From Nitrospira sp. (GTDB lineage Bacteria; Nitrospirota; Nitrospiria; Nitrospirales; Nitrospiraceae), in contig JAEURV010000278.1 in the NCBI GenBank assembly GCA_016788465.1, positions 1-34,555 on the forward strand: a DNA stretch of 34,555 bases. Reading direction: 5' to 3'. Shown here one piece after another: positions 1-8,515 of the stretch. The notes under the pieces are model-generated. The model was not told the DNA's origin, searched no databases, and saw only the letters and a list, made by a program, of their open reading frames with translations. The position numbers and the translations under genes were made by a program. Position 1 is the first letter of the stretch, and every line of letters starts with the position of its first letter.

Positions 1-30
1 GCCTGAGAAGTTTGATGTGCAACGTACCCA

Positions 31-765
31 CTACACCGTTAAATGCTGCCGGACCATGTCGGCATTCAATTCGTGACTCTTGCCCTGCGCCATCACCGCC
101 CCTTTGGCCATGATGACGTACTTCTCCGCCAGGCGGGCCGCAAAATGGAGCCCCTGCTCGACCAACAAAATTGCAAACCGGCGTGACTGCTTGAACCCGA
201 TGATCACGTCTTCGATTTGATCGACAATCGACGGCTGGATCCCTTCCGTCGGCTCATCCAACAGCAGGAGTTTGGGGCTCGACAAGATCGCCCGTCCGAT
301 CGCCAGCTGTTGTTGTTCCCCGCCGCTCAGCACTCCGCCTGGGCGATGGAGGATCTGAGGCAGCTTGGGGAAAAGGTGATAGACCTCATCGAACGCGTCC
401 TTTTCGGAGATGTCTCCGCTGATGGCCGGCCGATTCCAGTAACCGAGCTGCAGATTTTGATACACGGTCAAATGCGGGATGATCTCTCGACCTTGTGGGA
501 CATAGGCCAGCCCCTTCCGTGCCCGGAGATCCGTCCGATCATGGGTGATATCGGCCCCGTCGAACAGGATCTTGCCGCCCCGCACGGGAAGCAACCCGGT
601 CAGCGTCTTCAGCGTCGTGGTCTTGCCCACCCCGTTCCGGCCCATGAGGCAGACGACCTCGCCCGGTTCGATCGTGAAAGACACGTTCCGGAGAATATGA
701 CTTTCTCCATAGTAGGCATTGACGTGTTCAAGCACCAGCGTTAACCGGTTTGTTTCTTGTGCCAT
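31..765 (-). CDS. urtE: Urea ABC transporter ATP-binding protein UrtE
   Basis: This is one of the two cytoplasmic ATPases that power the UrtABCDE urea importer. The 244-residue protein has a Walker A motif (GRNGVGKTTT, about residues 43-52), an ABC signature LSGGEQQQLAIGRA and a Walker B LLLLDEP followed by TEG. It also has the late EQG segment typical of the branched-chain amino acid/urea (LivF-like) ATPases. The length is normal for the family. It is the last of five genes in the order urtA-urtB-urtC-urtD-urtE, 24 bases after the urtD stop, and a GGAG lies 11 bases before its ATG. The complete five-gene set, with a UrtA-type binding protein, makes urea a better substrate call than branched-chain amino acids. 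Transport activity itself is inferred. Confidence 0.93.
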   Translation of the reverse strand: MAQETNRLTLVLEHVNAYYGESHILRNVSFTIEPGEVVCLMGRNGVGKTTTLKTLTGLLPVRGGKILFDGADITHDRTDLRARKGLAYVPQGREIIPHLTVYQNLQLGYWNRPAISGDISEKDAFDEVYHLFPKLPQILHRPGGVLSGGEQQQLAIGRAILSSPKLLLLDEPTEGIQPSIVDQIEDVIIGFKQSRRFAILLVEQGLHFAARLAEKYVIMAKGAVMAQGKSHELNADMVRQHLTV

Positions 766-789
766 GCGTCACACTGCTCCGTTTCGCAA

Positions 790-1554
790 CTAATGGGCGA
801 CCTTGGCCCGTCCAAGGTAGATGGCTCGTACATGTTCATCCGCTTGCACGGTTTCGACCGTACCCTCGCACACGACCGTCCCTTCCGCCAGCACGGTGAC
901 GATGTTCGCGATCTGTCTTACAAAGTCCATATCATGCTCGATCACGACGATCGCCTGTTTGCCCGCGAGTTTGGTCAGCAACTGGCCGGTCTGTTCTGTT
1001 TCCTTGTCGCTCATACCGGCGACCGGCTCATCCACGAGGAGCAGCGAGGGATCCTGCAAGATCACCATCCCGATTTCCAACCATTGCTTCTGACCGTGAG
1101 ACAAAGACCCGGCTCGATCATGCGCATGCTCCGTCAACCCAATGGTTTCCAATGTCTCGTCAATCCGTTCACGCTCCGCCGGGGTGGACCGTCCCATCAA
1201 GGTCGGGAACACGCCCTTACTGGCACGCTTGACCGAGAGATCCAAATTCTGCCAGACCGACAGGTTCCCATAGATCGATGGAGCCTGGAACTTCCGGCCC
1301 ACGCCGAGCTTGGTGATATCTTCTGCGTTCTTCCCGACCAGATTAATCCCGTTCCCGAACAACACCTTGCCGGACGTCGGCTTGGTCTTGCCGCAAATCA
1401 CATCCAGCAAGGTCGTCTTGCCGGCCCCGTTCGGACCGATCACGACACGAAGCTCGTTGTAATGCACGCTAAAGTTGCAGTTGTTAAGCGCCTTGAATCC
1501 GTCGTAGTCCATGACGACGTTTTGGCAATTAAGGATCAGATTGTCGTTGGTCAC
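790..1554 (-). CDS. urtD: Urea ABC transporter ATP-binding protein UrtD
   Basis: This is the second ATPase of the urea importer and a LivG-like protein of 254 residues. Visible motifs are Walker A GPNGAGKTTLLD (about residues 39-50), the signature SLSHGQKQWLEIGM and Walker B LLLVDEPVAGMSD. The SHGQKQWLEI form of the signature is characteristic of UrtD. It starts with GTG at 1554, and this codon shares four bases (GTGA) with the urtC stop, so the two genes are probably translationally coupled. A GGGAG lies about 10 bases upstream. UrtD pairs with UrtE on the inner face of the membrane, under the permeases UrtB and UrtC. Confidence 0.94.
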   Translation of the reverse strand: MTNDNLILNCQNVVMDYDGFKALNNCNFSVHYNELRVVIGPNGAGKTTLLDVICGKTKPTSGKVLFGNGINLVGKNAEDITKLGVGRKFQAPSIYGNLSVWQNLDLSVKRASKGVFPTLMGRSTPAERERIDETLETIGLTEHAHDRAGSLSHGQKQWLEIGMVILQDPSLLLVDEPVAGMSDKETEQTGQLLTKLAGKQAIVVIEHDMDFVRQIANIVTVLAEGTVVCEGTVETVQADEHVRAIYLGRAKVAH

Positions 1555-2684
1555 GCCGCTGTACTCCCTTCAGCTTTGATCAACGGTGTCGGAGTTTTTT
1601 TCCGATCGGTCAATTTCCGAATCATGCCGAGGAGTCCATCCGGGAACATGGTTACGACCACCACAAAGAGTCCGCCAAGGATAAACGGCCAGGCCTCCGG
1701 GAAATAGTTGGTTAAGACACTCCGGCCATAATTGACGGCTACCGCACCCAAGATCGCTCCGATCAGCGTCCCGCGCCCACCGACCGCCACCCAGATGACC
1801 ACCTCAAGAGACGGCAAGACCCCGATCTGTGCCGGAGTAATGATCCCCACCTGCGGGACATAGAGCATGCCTGATAATCCCGCAAGCCCCGCCGCCACGA
1901 CAAACACGAACAGCTTGAACATCCAGGGCGTATACCCGGAAAAGGTCACACGCGACTCGCTGTCTCGTATCGCGATCAAGACTTTTCCGGCTCGCGAGGC
2001 GACGATCCATCGACAGAAGAGGTACGTCGCGCCAAGGGCCAAGACGGTAATGATATACAAGGCCCGTTGTGTCGAGGGATCGGACAGCCGGTAGCCGAGC
2101 AGCTGCTTGAAATCGGTCAATCCGTTGGTGCCACCCAGCCTGGTCTCGTTCCGATTGAAGACCAACCAGGCGGCAAAGGCCAAGGCTTGCGTGATGATGG
2201 CAAAGTACACACCCTTGATTCGGCTACGAAAGGCCAGAAACCCAAATATTGTGGCGAAGAGAACAGGAACAAGAATGCCCCCGAAGAGAGCGCCGGCAAA
2301 ACTTTTGAATGGATACCAGAAGAGCGGCAGTTCTTTGACCTGTGTCCAGACCATGAAATCCGGAAGCTCACTCCCATAGACGCTTTCCTTCCCGATCTGC
2401 AGGGCGAGGTACATCCCCATGCAATAGGCACCAAATCCGAAAAAGACGCCTTGCCCCATGCTGAGGACACCGCAATACCCCCAGATCAGGTCAAGTCCAA
2501 GCGCAAGAATGGCGAAGCAGAGAAACTTGCCGAATTGGTTCAAGCGAAAGTCAGAGAGATAGAGCCACGAATCTTCCCCAGGCAACACGTTCAAGAGCGG
2601 CAAGACGACCAACAACACGAATCCTGCCACATAAAAGGAGAGTGTTTCGCGGCTGTTTTGTTGAGTGGCCATTTGTTCAGGCAT
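1551..2684 (-). CDS. urtC: Urea ABC transporter permease UrtC
   Basis: This is an integral membrane permease of the LivM type, 377 residues, which forms the urea channel together with UrtB. It has many hydrophobic spans, beginning with FYVAGFVLLVVLPLLNVLPG near residue 17. It also carries the family-typical region around ALGLDLIWGYCGVLSMGQGV (about residues 62-81) and the conserved GGTNGLTDF segment. The C-terminus is charged and cytoplasmic. The start overlaps the urtB stop by 8 bases; AAGGA lies 10 bases upstream of the ATG. A second in-frame ATG at 2672 is possible but has no better ribosome-binding site. The stop overlaps the urtD start by 4 bases. Confidence 0.93.
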   Translation of the reverse strand: MPEQMATQQNSRETLSFYVAGFVLLVVLPLLNVLPGEDSWLYLSDFRLNQFGKFLCFAILALGLDLIWGYCGVLSMGQGVFFGFGAYCMGMYLALQIGKESVYGSELPDFMVWTQVKELPLFWYPFKSFAGALFGGILVPVLFATIFGFLAFRSRIKGVYFAIITQALAFAAWLVFNRNETRLGGTNGLTDFKQLLGYRLSDPSTQRALYIITVLALGATYLFCRWIVASRAGKVLIAIRDSESRVTFSGYTPWMFKLFVFVVAAGLAGLSGMLYVPQVGIITPAQIGVLPSLEVVIWVAVGGRGTLIGAILGAVAVNYGRSVLTNYFPEAWPFILGGLFVVVVTMFPDGLLGMIRKLTDRKKTPTPLIKAEGSTAA

Positions 2685-4254
2685 CGGCGTTGCGTCCTTT
2701 CGCGGCGAACAGGCCTTGCGGCCGCCACTGCAGGAATAAAATCACACCGACCAAGATGAAGACCTTCCCGTAGACGGCTCCACTGACTGGCTCGATCAGT
2801 TTGTTCAACCCGCCGATCCCTAATGAGGCCCAGATGGTTCCAGCCAGCTTCCCGACCCCGCCGGTCACCACCACCATGAACGCATCGACGATATAGTTCT
2901 GCCCGAGTCCTGGATCGACATTGCCCACCATCGTCAGCGCCCAGCCTGCAATGCCGGCGAGTCCCGAGGCAAAGGCGAAGGTATAGGAATCGACTTTCCT
3001 GGTGGGGATACCGAGACACGCACTCATGTTGCGATTCTGCGTGACCGACCGCACTCGCACACCAAGATTCGAGCGGAACAACAAAAAGTAAATCCCCAGC
3101 ACGCACACGATCGACAGGATGATGATGAAAATTCGATTATACGGGAGGTAGACCCCCACCATCACCTGCGCTCCACCGCGTAACGCTTGGGGGGCGATAA
3201 CCGCCGTCAGATCGCCGAAGTACACGCGAGCCGCCTGCATCAGGATCAAGCTCACCCCCCATGTCGCCAAGAGCGTCTCGAGCAGTCGCCCATAGAGAAA
3301 CCGGATCACAGTGGCTTCGAGCACTAATCCGAACAGGGCCGCCGACAAGAACGCGACGGGCAAGGCTACGGGGAAATACCAGTCGAAGTGTTCCGGAGAA
3401 AACCATGCAATGAACGCCTGTTGTGTGATGAAGGTGGCATAGGCCCCGACCATCATCAATTCGCCATGCGCCATATTGATGACGCCCATCAAGCCGAAGA
3501 CGATGGCCAGACCGAGCGACATGATCAGCAGAATGGAACTAAGGCTGATTCCTCTGAACAGCGTTTCAATGCTGCCGGCCCACCAGCTCCACGAATCGAT
3601 CTGTCCGATCGAGGCTTGAGCTGAATCCGCCAACACGCGCTGTTGTTCGGTTGCGCCGCTTTGCGTTCCGGCTTCCACCACATCCTTGAGCGCCGACAGC
3701 CCGTTCTGACTTCTGAGTTCTCCGAGTTTCTTGATGGCGGCCAGTTTGACGGCGTGATCGTCAGACCGAAGCTGGATCAGCTGCGCGGACTCCTCCATCG
3801 TATACTTCACCCACCAGACCTGCTCCTTCACAGCCGCCGCTTCGAGCCACGTGATCGCTTCCGGCCGGCCTGTGCCGACCAGATCAGCAGCAGCGGACCG
3901 CCTCGTATCCGCCTGTTCACTAGTCAGATTGGCATGGTTTTTCAGTAAATCGATCACCGGCTTGATGGCCTGCCTGACGGCTCGATCGGCTTCCGCTCGA
4001 ATCTCATCCAGCTTCGGAATGAGACTCGCATCCCCCTTCTCAATGAGCCATGCGGCCGCTTGACTCCGGAGTGCTGCGTCGTCACCTTTGATGTCGATGA
4101 GAGCCTGCTCGATTGGGTTGGCCGGTGGGACAGACTCTGACGCGGTCGAAGAGACCGCATCAGCGGCCGGCGCTGACGTGGAGAGCAGACCGATCGGAAG
4201 GATGGTCAACAGAACGAACGCGATGACATAGCGTGAGAAACGGTCCAACCCCAT
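2677..4254 (-). CDS. urtB: Urea ABC transporter permease UrtB, with exported N-terminal extension
   Basis: This is a LivH-type permease of the urea importer. The C-terminal part (from about residue 235) carries the membrane spans and the conserved GLAIVFGLMGVINMAHGEL segment. The first 200 or so residues are different: a signal-like hydrophobic helix (YVIAFVLLTILPIGLLS), then an alanine- and charge-rich helical region that looks like HEAT-type repeats. Such an extension is known in UrtB proteins and would face the periplasm. The open frame allows an ATG at 4272, but GGAGG overlaps that codon and lies 11 bases before the ATG at 4254, which is preferred here (525 residues). A 140-base gap with a stem-loop separates it from urtA. 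Confidence 0.92.
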   Translation of the reverse strand: MGLDRFSRYVIAFVLLTILPIGLLSTSAPAADAVSSTASESVPPANPIEQALIDIKGDDAALRSQAAAWLIEKGDASLIPKLDEIRAEADRAVRQAIKPVIDLLKNHANLTSEQADTRRSAAADLVGTGRPEAITWLEAAAVKEQVWWVKYTMEESAQLIQLRSDDHAVKLAAIKKLGELRSQNGLSALKDVVEAGTQSGATEQQRVLADSAQASIGQIDSWSWWAGSIETLFRGISLSSILLIMSLGLAIVFGLMGVINMAHGELMMVGAYATFITQQAFIAWFSPEHFDWYFPVALPVAFLSAALFGLVLEATVIRFLYGRLLETLLATWGVSLILMQAARVYFGDLTAVIAPQALRGGAQVMVGVYLPYNRIFIIILSIVCVLGIYFLLFRSNLGVRVRSVTQNRNMSACLGIPTRKVDSYTFAFASGLAGIAGWALTMVGNVDPGLGQNYIVDAFMVVVTGGVGKLAGTIWASLGIGGLNKLIEPVSGAVYGKVFILVGVILFLQWRPQGLFAAKGRNADA

Positions 4255-4296
4255 CACCAAGATGACCTCCATACCAGGACTTCAGCAACGGCCGTA

Positions 4297-4322
4297 GATG
4301 GAGAGGCCGACCCCTCTCCATC
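4297..4322 (-). promoter_or_regulatory. Stem-loop between urtA and urtB
   Basis: A perfect 10-base stem (arms 4297-4306 and 4313-4322, arm GATGGAGAGG) closes a 6-base loop. It lies about 90 bases after the urtA stop and about 40 bases before urtB. No T-run follows on either strand, so it is not a standard terminator. In binding-protein transporter operons such hairpins often protect the upstream message and give more binding protein than permease; that role is inferred. Part of the arm, GAGAGGCCG, recurs directly at 4325-4333. Confidence 0.5.
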
Positions 4323-4412
4323 AAGAGAGGCCGGCGGATTCCCATTCAGATCCCAGGCCCCTGCGAGAACGGTCCATGACAATGAGCCCCGTCCTCGGTG
4401 TCTCAAGTCTTC

Positions 4413-5780
4413 TTACTTTTGATAGGTCCCTTGATGATTAATCCAATCGCACCCCTTCTCCGGATTCGTATACTCGCTCCACGGTTCAGGTTTCACGAGC
4501 CCCTTGGATCGATGCACGACTTTGAATTGGCCGTTTTTCAAAATTTCGCCGATCAGCACGGGCTTGTGCGTATGCTGATTGCAACAATCCATCATGATTT
4601 CCCCGCCCGGTGCGAGGAATTTCTGGTTGTAGACCGCCGCACGCACCTTGTCCACGTCGGTGGCTCCGGCTTTTTCAACCGCCTGCTTCCACACATACAC
4701 CCCGAAATACGCCGCTTCCATCGGATCGTCGGTGACGCGGTTCTCACCATCCGGTAAGTTGTTTCGCTTGCAGTACGCTTTGAAGTTCGCCACGAACTTC
4801 TTATTCTGTGGGGTATCGACACTTTGATAATAGTTCCATGCCGCCAAATGTCCGACTAAGGCCGTGGTGTCCATGCCACGCAGTTCGTCTTCGGCCACAC
4901 TGAAGGCCATGATCGGCGCGTCTTCTGCCCGCAGTCCCTGGTTGCCGAATTCCTTATAGAACGGGACGTTGCTGTCTCCGTTGATGGTACTGATGACGGC
5001 CGCACCGCCACCGGCGGCAAACTTCTTAATCTTGCCGCAAATGGTTTGATAGTCCTGGTGGTGGAACGGGGTGTATTCTTCCTCAATATTCGACGCCGGT
5101 ACCTTCTTGGCCAACAGCATGGCACGCAGAATTTTATTCGTCGTGCGGGGGTAGACGTAGTCCGTGCCAAGCAGATAGAACTTTTTGTAGCTCCCCCCTT
5201 CTGGACTCATCAGGTATTCCACCGCCGGCGCAGCTTGCTGGTTCACTGCAGCCCCGGTGTAGAACACGTTCCGCGAGCACTCCTCCCCTTCATATTGGAC
5301 CGGATAGAAGAGCAGGCCGTTGTTCTTTTCAAAGACCGGCAACACGGACTTCCGACTCACCGAGGTCCAACAGCCGAACACCACCGACACTTTATCTTCG
5401 AGGAGGAGCTGCTTGGCTTTTTCCGCGAAGAGGTCCCAGTTCGAAGCCGGATCGACGACTTTGGCTTCAATCTGTCTCCCCATGACGCCGCCGGCCTTGT
5501 TGATTTCCTCCACCGCCATCAACACCACATCACGAAGAGAGACTTCACTGATGGCCATCGTGCCGCTGAGCGAATGCAACACGCCAATCTTGATCGGGGG
5601 GCCACCCGCTGCATAGGACAACGCATAATGACCGAGGTTTCCTAAGAGGGCTGCCACCCCGATTCCAGTCGCAACTCTCCCGGTTTGTCCAAGAAATTCT
5701 CTTCGCGAGGATCCAGTCTGTTCGATGGCAGGTGCTACTTCGGTGGCGTTTGGTACATCTTGAGGCAAGTTTTTGTCCAT
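4413..5780 (-). CDS. urtA: Urea ABC transporter substrate-binding protein UrtA (Tat signal)
   Basis: This periplasmic urea-binding protein has 455 residues. The N-terminus has a twin-arginine motif SRREFLG (residues 25-31) followed by a hydrophobic stretch VATGIGVAALLGNLGHYALS, so export of the folded protein by Tat is likely. The mature part starts like type I periplasmic binding proteins (IKIGVLHSLSGTMAISE). It shows UrtA-typical segments such as VFGCWTSVSRKSVLPV, NGLLFYPVQYEGEE and the C-terminal CDWINHQGTYQK. AAGGAG lies 9 bases before the ATG. It is the first gene of the operon, behind a leader of roughly 350 bases if the promoter near 6150 is right. Related amide-binding proteins (FmdD) are the main alternative, but the flanking urtBCDE set supports UrtA. 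Confidence 0.95.
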   Translation of the reverse strand: MDKNLPQDVPNATEVAPAIEQTGSSRREFLGQTGRVATGIGVAALLGNLGHYALSYAAGGPPIKIGVLHSLSGTMAISEVSLRDVVLMAVEEINKAGGVMGRQIEAKVVDPASNWDLFAEKAKQLLLEDKVSVVFGCWTSVSRKSVLPVFEKNNGLLFYPVQYEGEECSRNVFYTGAAVNQQAAPAVEYLMSPEGGSYKKFYLLGTDYVYPRTTNKILRAMLLAKKVPASNIEEEYTPFHHQDYQTICGKIKKFAAGGGAAVISTINGDSNVPFYKEFGNQGLRAEDAPIMAFSVAEDELRGMDTTALVGHLAAWNYYQSVDTPQNKKFVANFKAYCKRNNLPDGENRVTDDPMEAAYFGVYVWKQAVEKAGATDVDKVRAAVYNQKFLAPGGEIMMDCCNQHTHKPVLIGEILKNGQFKVVHRSKGLVKPEPWSEYTNPEKGCDWINHQGTYQK

Positions 5781-6512
5781 ATTGCATCACTCCTTATTCG
5801 TATGCGTGAATTGCAAACTTTCGGTGGATGCCGATCTTCTTAAATTCTGTCCTGACCAGTCCGCCACACAGGCGCCAGCGGTTCGCCATGAAGCCTTTCT
5901 CAACGCGATTCCGGCACAAGACGAGACTGACCGACCTGGCCGATGCTCAGACGATTCCCTCCTTTCCCAACAACGCCTGAACGCTGGTGGAACCTAAGTG
6001 ACACGTGCACGAAAACATGGAAAGCTACCTTTTACGCTGTATCTCATGCCATTGGCAAGTGAATCTACTTAAAAATAGCTCGATGACCTCTGACGAAAGA
6101 GTACTTACCATAGGTCATATCTGCCAATTTGGATGCCGGATTGTATACATTACACCTTCACTGCGTCAAGGGCTTTTCTTGCCGATTGAACAAGGCTACT
6201 CCCGGCAAACCTAGACCAGAAAACCACTCCCCGCAATACGGCCATTTCCGATTCCTCTCTAAAACGAGCCCTGCCGGTTCTAGTTAAGACTCCTACACTC
6301 CCATAACGGGATTGATGGCGATCCACCGTTAGGCACAGAGAACAATACCCGTATACTCTGCCAAGCCGGGAATAATCCGAACGATGCAGCGGAATAACCT
6401 CCACACACATAATGAGTCCATCGATCCCCCTTACCCGTTCTCGCGATTCATTCAAGACGAAACGATCGACACCTTATTCTGAGGAGAGCTGCCCACTGAT
6501 CGACATATCGAC
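5781..6512. other. Intergenic region upstream of urtA; no convincing large gene
   Basis: Roughly 730 bases with only short, compositionally unlikely reading frames. On the minus strand it holds a sigma70-like promoter (6142-6169), a 7-base hairpin (6083-6089 with 6112-6118), a possible 23-codon leader ORF (5947-6018) and an isolated strong Shine-Dalgarno-like AAAGGAGGG (5957-5965) without an ATG behind it. An 11-base palindrome TGCCATTGGCA lies at 6047-6057. I saw no good sigma54 -24/-12 box and no clear NtrC site. This region is the likely seat of urea-operon regulation. Confidence 0.5.
6142..6169 (-). promoter_or_regulatory. Candidate sigma70 promoter of the urt operon
   Basis: Read on the minus strand, TTGACG (6164-6169) matches the -35 consensus at 5 of 6 positions. 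It is followed after 16 bases by TATACA (6142-6147) or after 18 bases by TACAAT (6140-6145). It points toward urtA and would give a leader of about 350 bases. A weaker alternative pair, TTGCCA and TAAAAG 18 bases apart, lies nearer at about 6029-6058. The call is by consensus matching only. Confidence 0.4.
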
Positions 6513-6662
6513 ATGCAGAGAACAGCTGACTTGTTGAGAGTATTCACCATCGCATTTTTTGTTTTTACTGCGTCTTCCTGCTACACTACAACTCAATTTT
6601 TACCGCCAGAGCACCCAACACTATGGATCACATGTCAAATCACACATCATCCCCATCATTGA
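6513..6662 (+). CDS. Possible 49-residue lipoprotein-like small ORF
   Basis: The frame from ATG 6513 encodes 49 residues. It begins with a basic n-region, a hydrophobic stretch (VFTIAFFVFTASS) and a cysteine at a plausible lipobox position (ASSC), then ends in a short polar and histidine-rich tail. Its TGA overlaps the ATG at 6662 of the next gene in the form TGATG, a classic coupling arrangement. No Shine-Dalgarno site is seen at a normal distance; GAGGAG lies 26 bases away. It could be a real small lipoprotein, a leader ORF, or chance. Function is unknown. Confidence 0.33.
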   Translation: MQRTADLLRVFTIAFFVFTASSCYTTTQFLPPEHPTLWITCQITHHPHH

Positions 6663-7567
6663 TGTTAAAGCTGAGTTGGCTGGTACTCGCTTGCTTGCCC
6701 CTCTTGCTTGTCGGGTGTGCAGGCTCTCGTCCAACCACTTCTGTTCATGAGACTCCCCTTGGCTCCGTTTTCCTTGAGCCCGTCTCGGACAGCTCCTTCC
6801 AAGCATCTCATCCGATCAAATTGTCGGAGACAACCGTTGGAGATGTCTTACGGGGCATCCACACCAAAGAAAAATCCGGGTTCCTATTGCTCTTGGGTAA
6901 AGCCGCCAAATCGACGAACTTGAACGATATTCGGACCTTCTCCGAGGATGATATTGCATTCCTGACACCGCATATTACTGCGGCCTTGGCGCAAGCCAAT
7001 CCCACCCAACGCGTTGGGTTCCGCATCTATTCCACAGCGTATATCGCCCCATCCGCCAAGACCGCCCAACAGCGGGAAACGACCGCCGGCTATCTGTTTG
7101 CAGACGGCCTGTCCCTGCATGTGACCTTGACGCAATACCGCCACTATGCGGGAAAGAAATCTGCGGGGAGTCAAAAGGAACCACGCCCGCTTCCGGATAC
7201 CGATGGTCTTCGAGACCGAGAGGTGACGTTCTTGCCGGAAGGAGCGGTTCGTTCCGACGTGTACGATCGATCGAGTTGGATTGGAAAATCAGAAGATCGG
7301 TCACTGGCCATCGACTATCAACTTTTGGCGAGGTTGCTCACGCCGCCTCCAGCGCCCGCTCCGATTCCGCAACCAGTTCCGGTGGTCACGGCACCGCCTC
7401 CGGCAGGACAAGCCATTCCGTCTCAGGCCGCACCGATCGCCACCCAGGACACCGAGCTGCAGGCATTTAAAGAAGAAATGAAGGCACTGCGGAAGAAAGT
7501 CGATGAGCAAGAAGCGGAACTTCAGCGCCTGAAGAATCCCCCGCTCAAGAAAAAACCAACTCCGTAA
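6662..7567 (+). CDS. Putative lipoprotein with proline-rich linker and C-terminal coiled coil
   Basis: From ATG 6662 the protein has 301 residues and begins with a strong lipoprotein signal: hydrophobic WLVLACLPLLLV, then the lipobox LVGC with Cys19. It is therefore probably lipid-anchored on the periplasmic side. The middle domain (about residues 30-225) has mixed alpha/beta character and is not recognised. A proline/alanine-rich linker follows (PPPAPAPIPQPVPV), then a charged heptad-like segment around FKEEMKALRKKVDEQEAELQ and a lysine-rich end. In-frame ATGs at 6623 and 6632 would add 13 or 10 residues. No start has a good Shine-Dalgarno site, and 6662 was chosen for its compact signal peptide and its TGATG overlap with the small upstream ORF. 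Its function is unknown; an envelope or peptidoglycan-associated role would be a guess. Confidence 0.72.
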   Translation: MLKLSWLVLACLPLLLVGCAGSRPTTSVHETPLGSVFLEPVSDSSFQASHPIKLSETTVGDVLRGIHTKEKSGFLLLLGKAAKSTNLNDIRTFSEDDIAFLTPHITAALAQANPTQRVGFRIYSTAYIAPSAKTAQQRETTAGYLFADGLSLHVTLTQYRHYAGKKSAGSQKEPRPLPDTDGLRDREVTFLPEGAVRSDVYDRSSWIGKSEDRSLAIDYQLLARLLTPPPAPAPIPQPVPVVTAPPPAGQAIPSQAAPIATQDTELQAFKEEMKALRKKVDEQEAELQRLKNPPLKKKPTP

Positions 7568-7660
7568 CCAACAGTGGCGCACTCACGTGAAGCCTTACGG
7601 TTTGACAGCCTGGCTCCAGTTTGTGCCTTCGGGGATTCTGCTCAGGCGCGTCTTCCTTGC

Positions 7661-8515
7661 CTACTCCGTCGAAGCAGCCATTTCTGGCTGCGGAGTTGGG
7701 AGAGGATCCAATACCTCTTCGAGAGGAACGACCGATTCCAGTTCACCGTTCACTGGCGCTTCCGCATCTGCGTCGACCGTCTCGACTTCCGCACCGGCGG
7801 ACTGAATCTCATTTCCATCCATCGGCAACAGGGCCTGTTCAGCTTCGCCGAGCTCCTTGAACTCACGCAGCGGCGGCAATTGGGAAAGATCGCTCAACCC
7901 AAAATGCTCAAGGAAGAACTTGGTCGTCCCATACATGATCGGCCGACCTGGGACTTCTTTGCGCCCGACGATTCGCACCAGTTTTCGCTCTAACAACGTG
8001 CGCAGGACACCAGAAGTTTCCACACCTCGGATTTCTTCAATCTCCCCCCGCACCAGCGGCTGCTTATAGGCGATGATGGCCAACGATTCCAGTGCAGATC
8101 TGGACAGTTTTGCCGCCGTCTTGGCCTTGTCCAATCGTTTTACCCAGGAAGCATAATCCTGTTTCGTCACGAGGCGATAACCACCGGCGACCGCGACTAA
8201 TCGCACCCCACGCCCTTCCTGATCGAGCGCTCGGCCGAGATGATGCAAGGCCTCCTCGACTTCCCCCTTCGAGACCGTGCCTATCGCGGCAACAAGGCGT
8301 ACTAGGGGCAACGGTTCTGCTGAGACAAAGAGTAGTGCCTCCAGAATACCCTGAAGCTCGGCTATGCTTTGGGGCCGCTCATCATTGAGACTCTCTGAAT
8401 GCAGCACTTCATTCGTCTCTTCCCTGATCACCGTTTCTTCCGTATTCGCCGCAGGTATGGTTTCCGTTTCCTGCACATCCACCTCATGAACCACATCCGC
8501 CGTCAGTGGCGTCAT
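7661..8515 (-). CDS. scpB: Segregation and condensation protein ScpB
   Basis: ScpB is the winged-helix partner that, as a dimer, binds ScpA and SMC to form the bacterial condensin complex. The core (about residues 50-215) contains the family segments LQGILEALLFVSAEPL, GGYRLVTKQDYASWV, LSRSALESLAIIAYKQP and GRPIMYGTTKFFLEHFGL. The IIAYKQP motif is diagnostic. This protein (284 residues) is longer than a typical ScpB of about 190-200 residues, because of an acidic N-terminal stretch and an acidic/proline-rich C-terminal tail of about 65 residues. The start at 8515 was chosen because its ATG overlaps the scpA stop (ATGA) and a GGAGG with its neighbouring purines lies just upstream. An in-frame ATG at 8527 is less likely. 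Confidence 0.93.
   Translation of the reverse strand: MTPLTADVVHEVDVQETETIPAANTEETVIREETNEVLHSESLNDERPQSIAELQGILEALLFVSAEPLPLVRLVAAIGTVSKGEVEEALHHLGRALDQEGRGVRLVAVAGGYRLVTKQDYASWVKRLDKAKTAAKLSRSALESLAIIAYKQPLVRGEIEEIRGVETSGVLRTLLERKLVRIVGRKEVPGRPIMYGTTKFFLEHFGLSDLSQLPPLREFKELGEAEQALLPMDGNEIQSAGAEVETVDADAEAPVNGELESVVPLEEVLDPLPTPQPEMAASTE

Noticed and set aside
757-1707. Plus-strand frame of 316 codons across urtD
   Set aside because: It is the antisense shadow of urtD, which has complete ABC ATPase motifs.
5781-6200. Sigma54 (-24/-12) promoter and NtrC sites for the urea operon
   Set aside because: No sequence with the GG and GC pair at the right spacing in a good context was found by eye; a sigma70-like pair fits better.
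5773-6214. Plus-strand frames of about 70 codons
   Set aside because: They lie opposite the urtA leader and lack Shine-Dalgarno sites and family resemblance.
6150-6455. Minus-strand frame of 101 codons upstream of urtA
   Set aside because: It has no ribosome-binding site, no recognisable domain and irregular composition, and it overlaps the likely urt promoter.
7568-7660. Terminator between the lipoprotein gene and scpB
   Set aside because: Only a 6-base pairing with a long loop (CCGTAA/TTACGG) and no T-run was seen.
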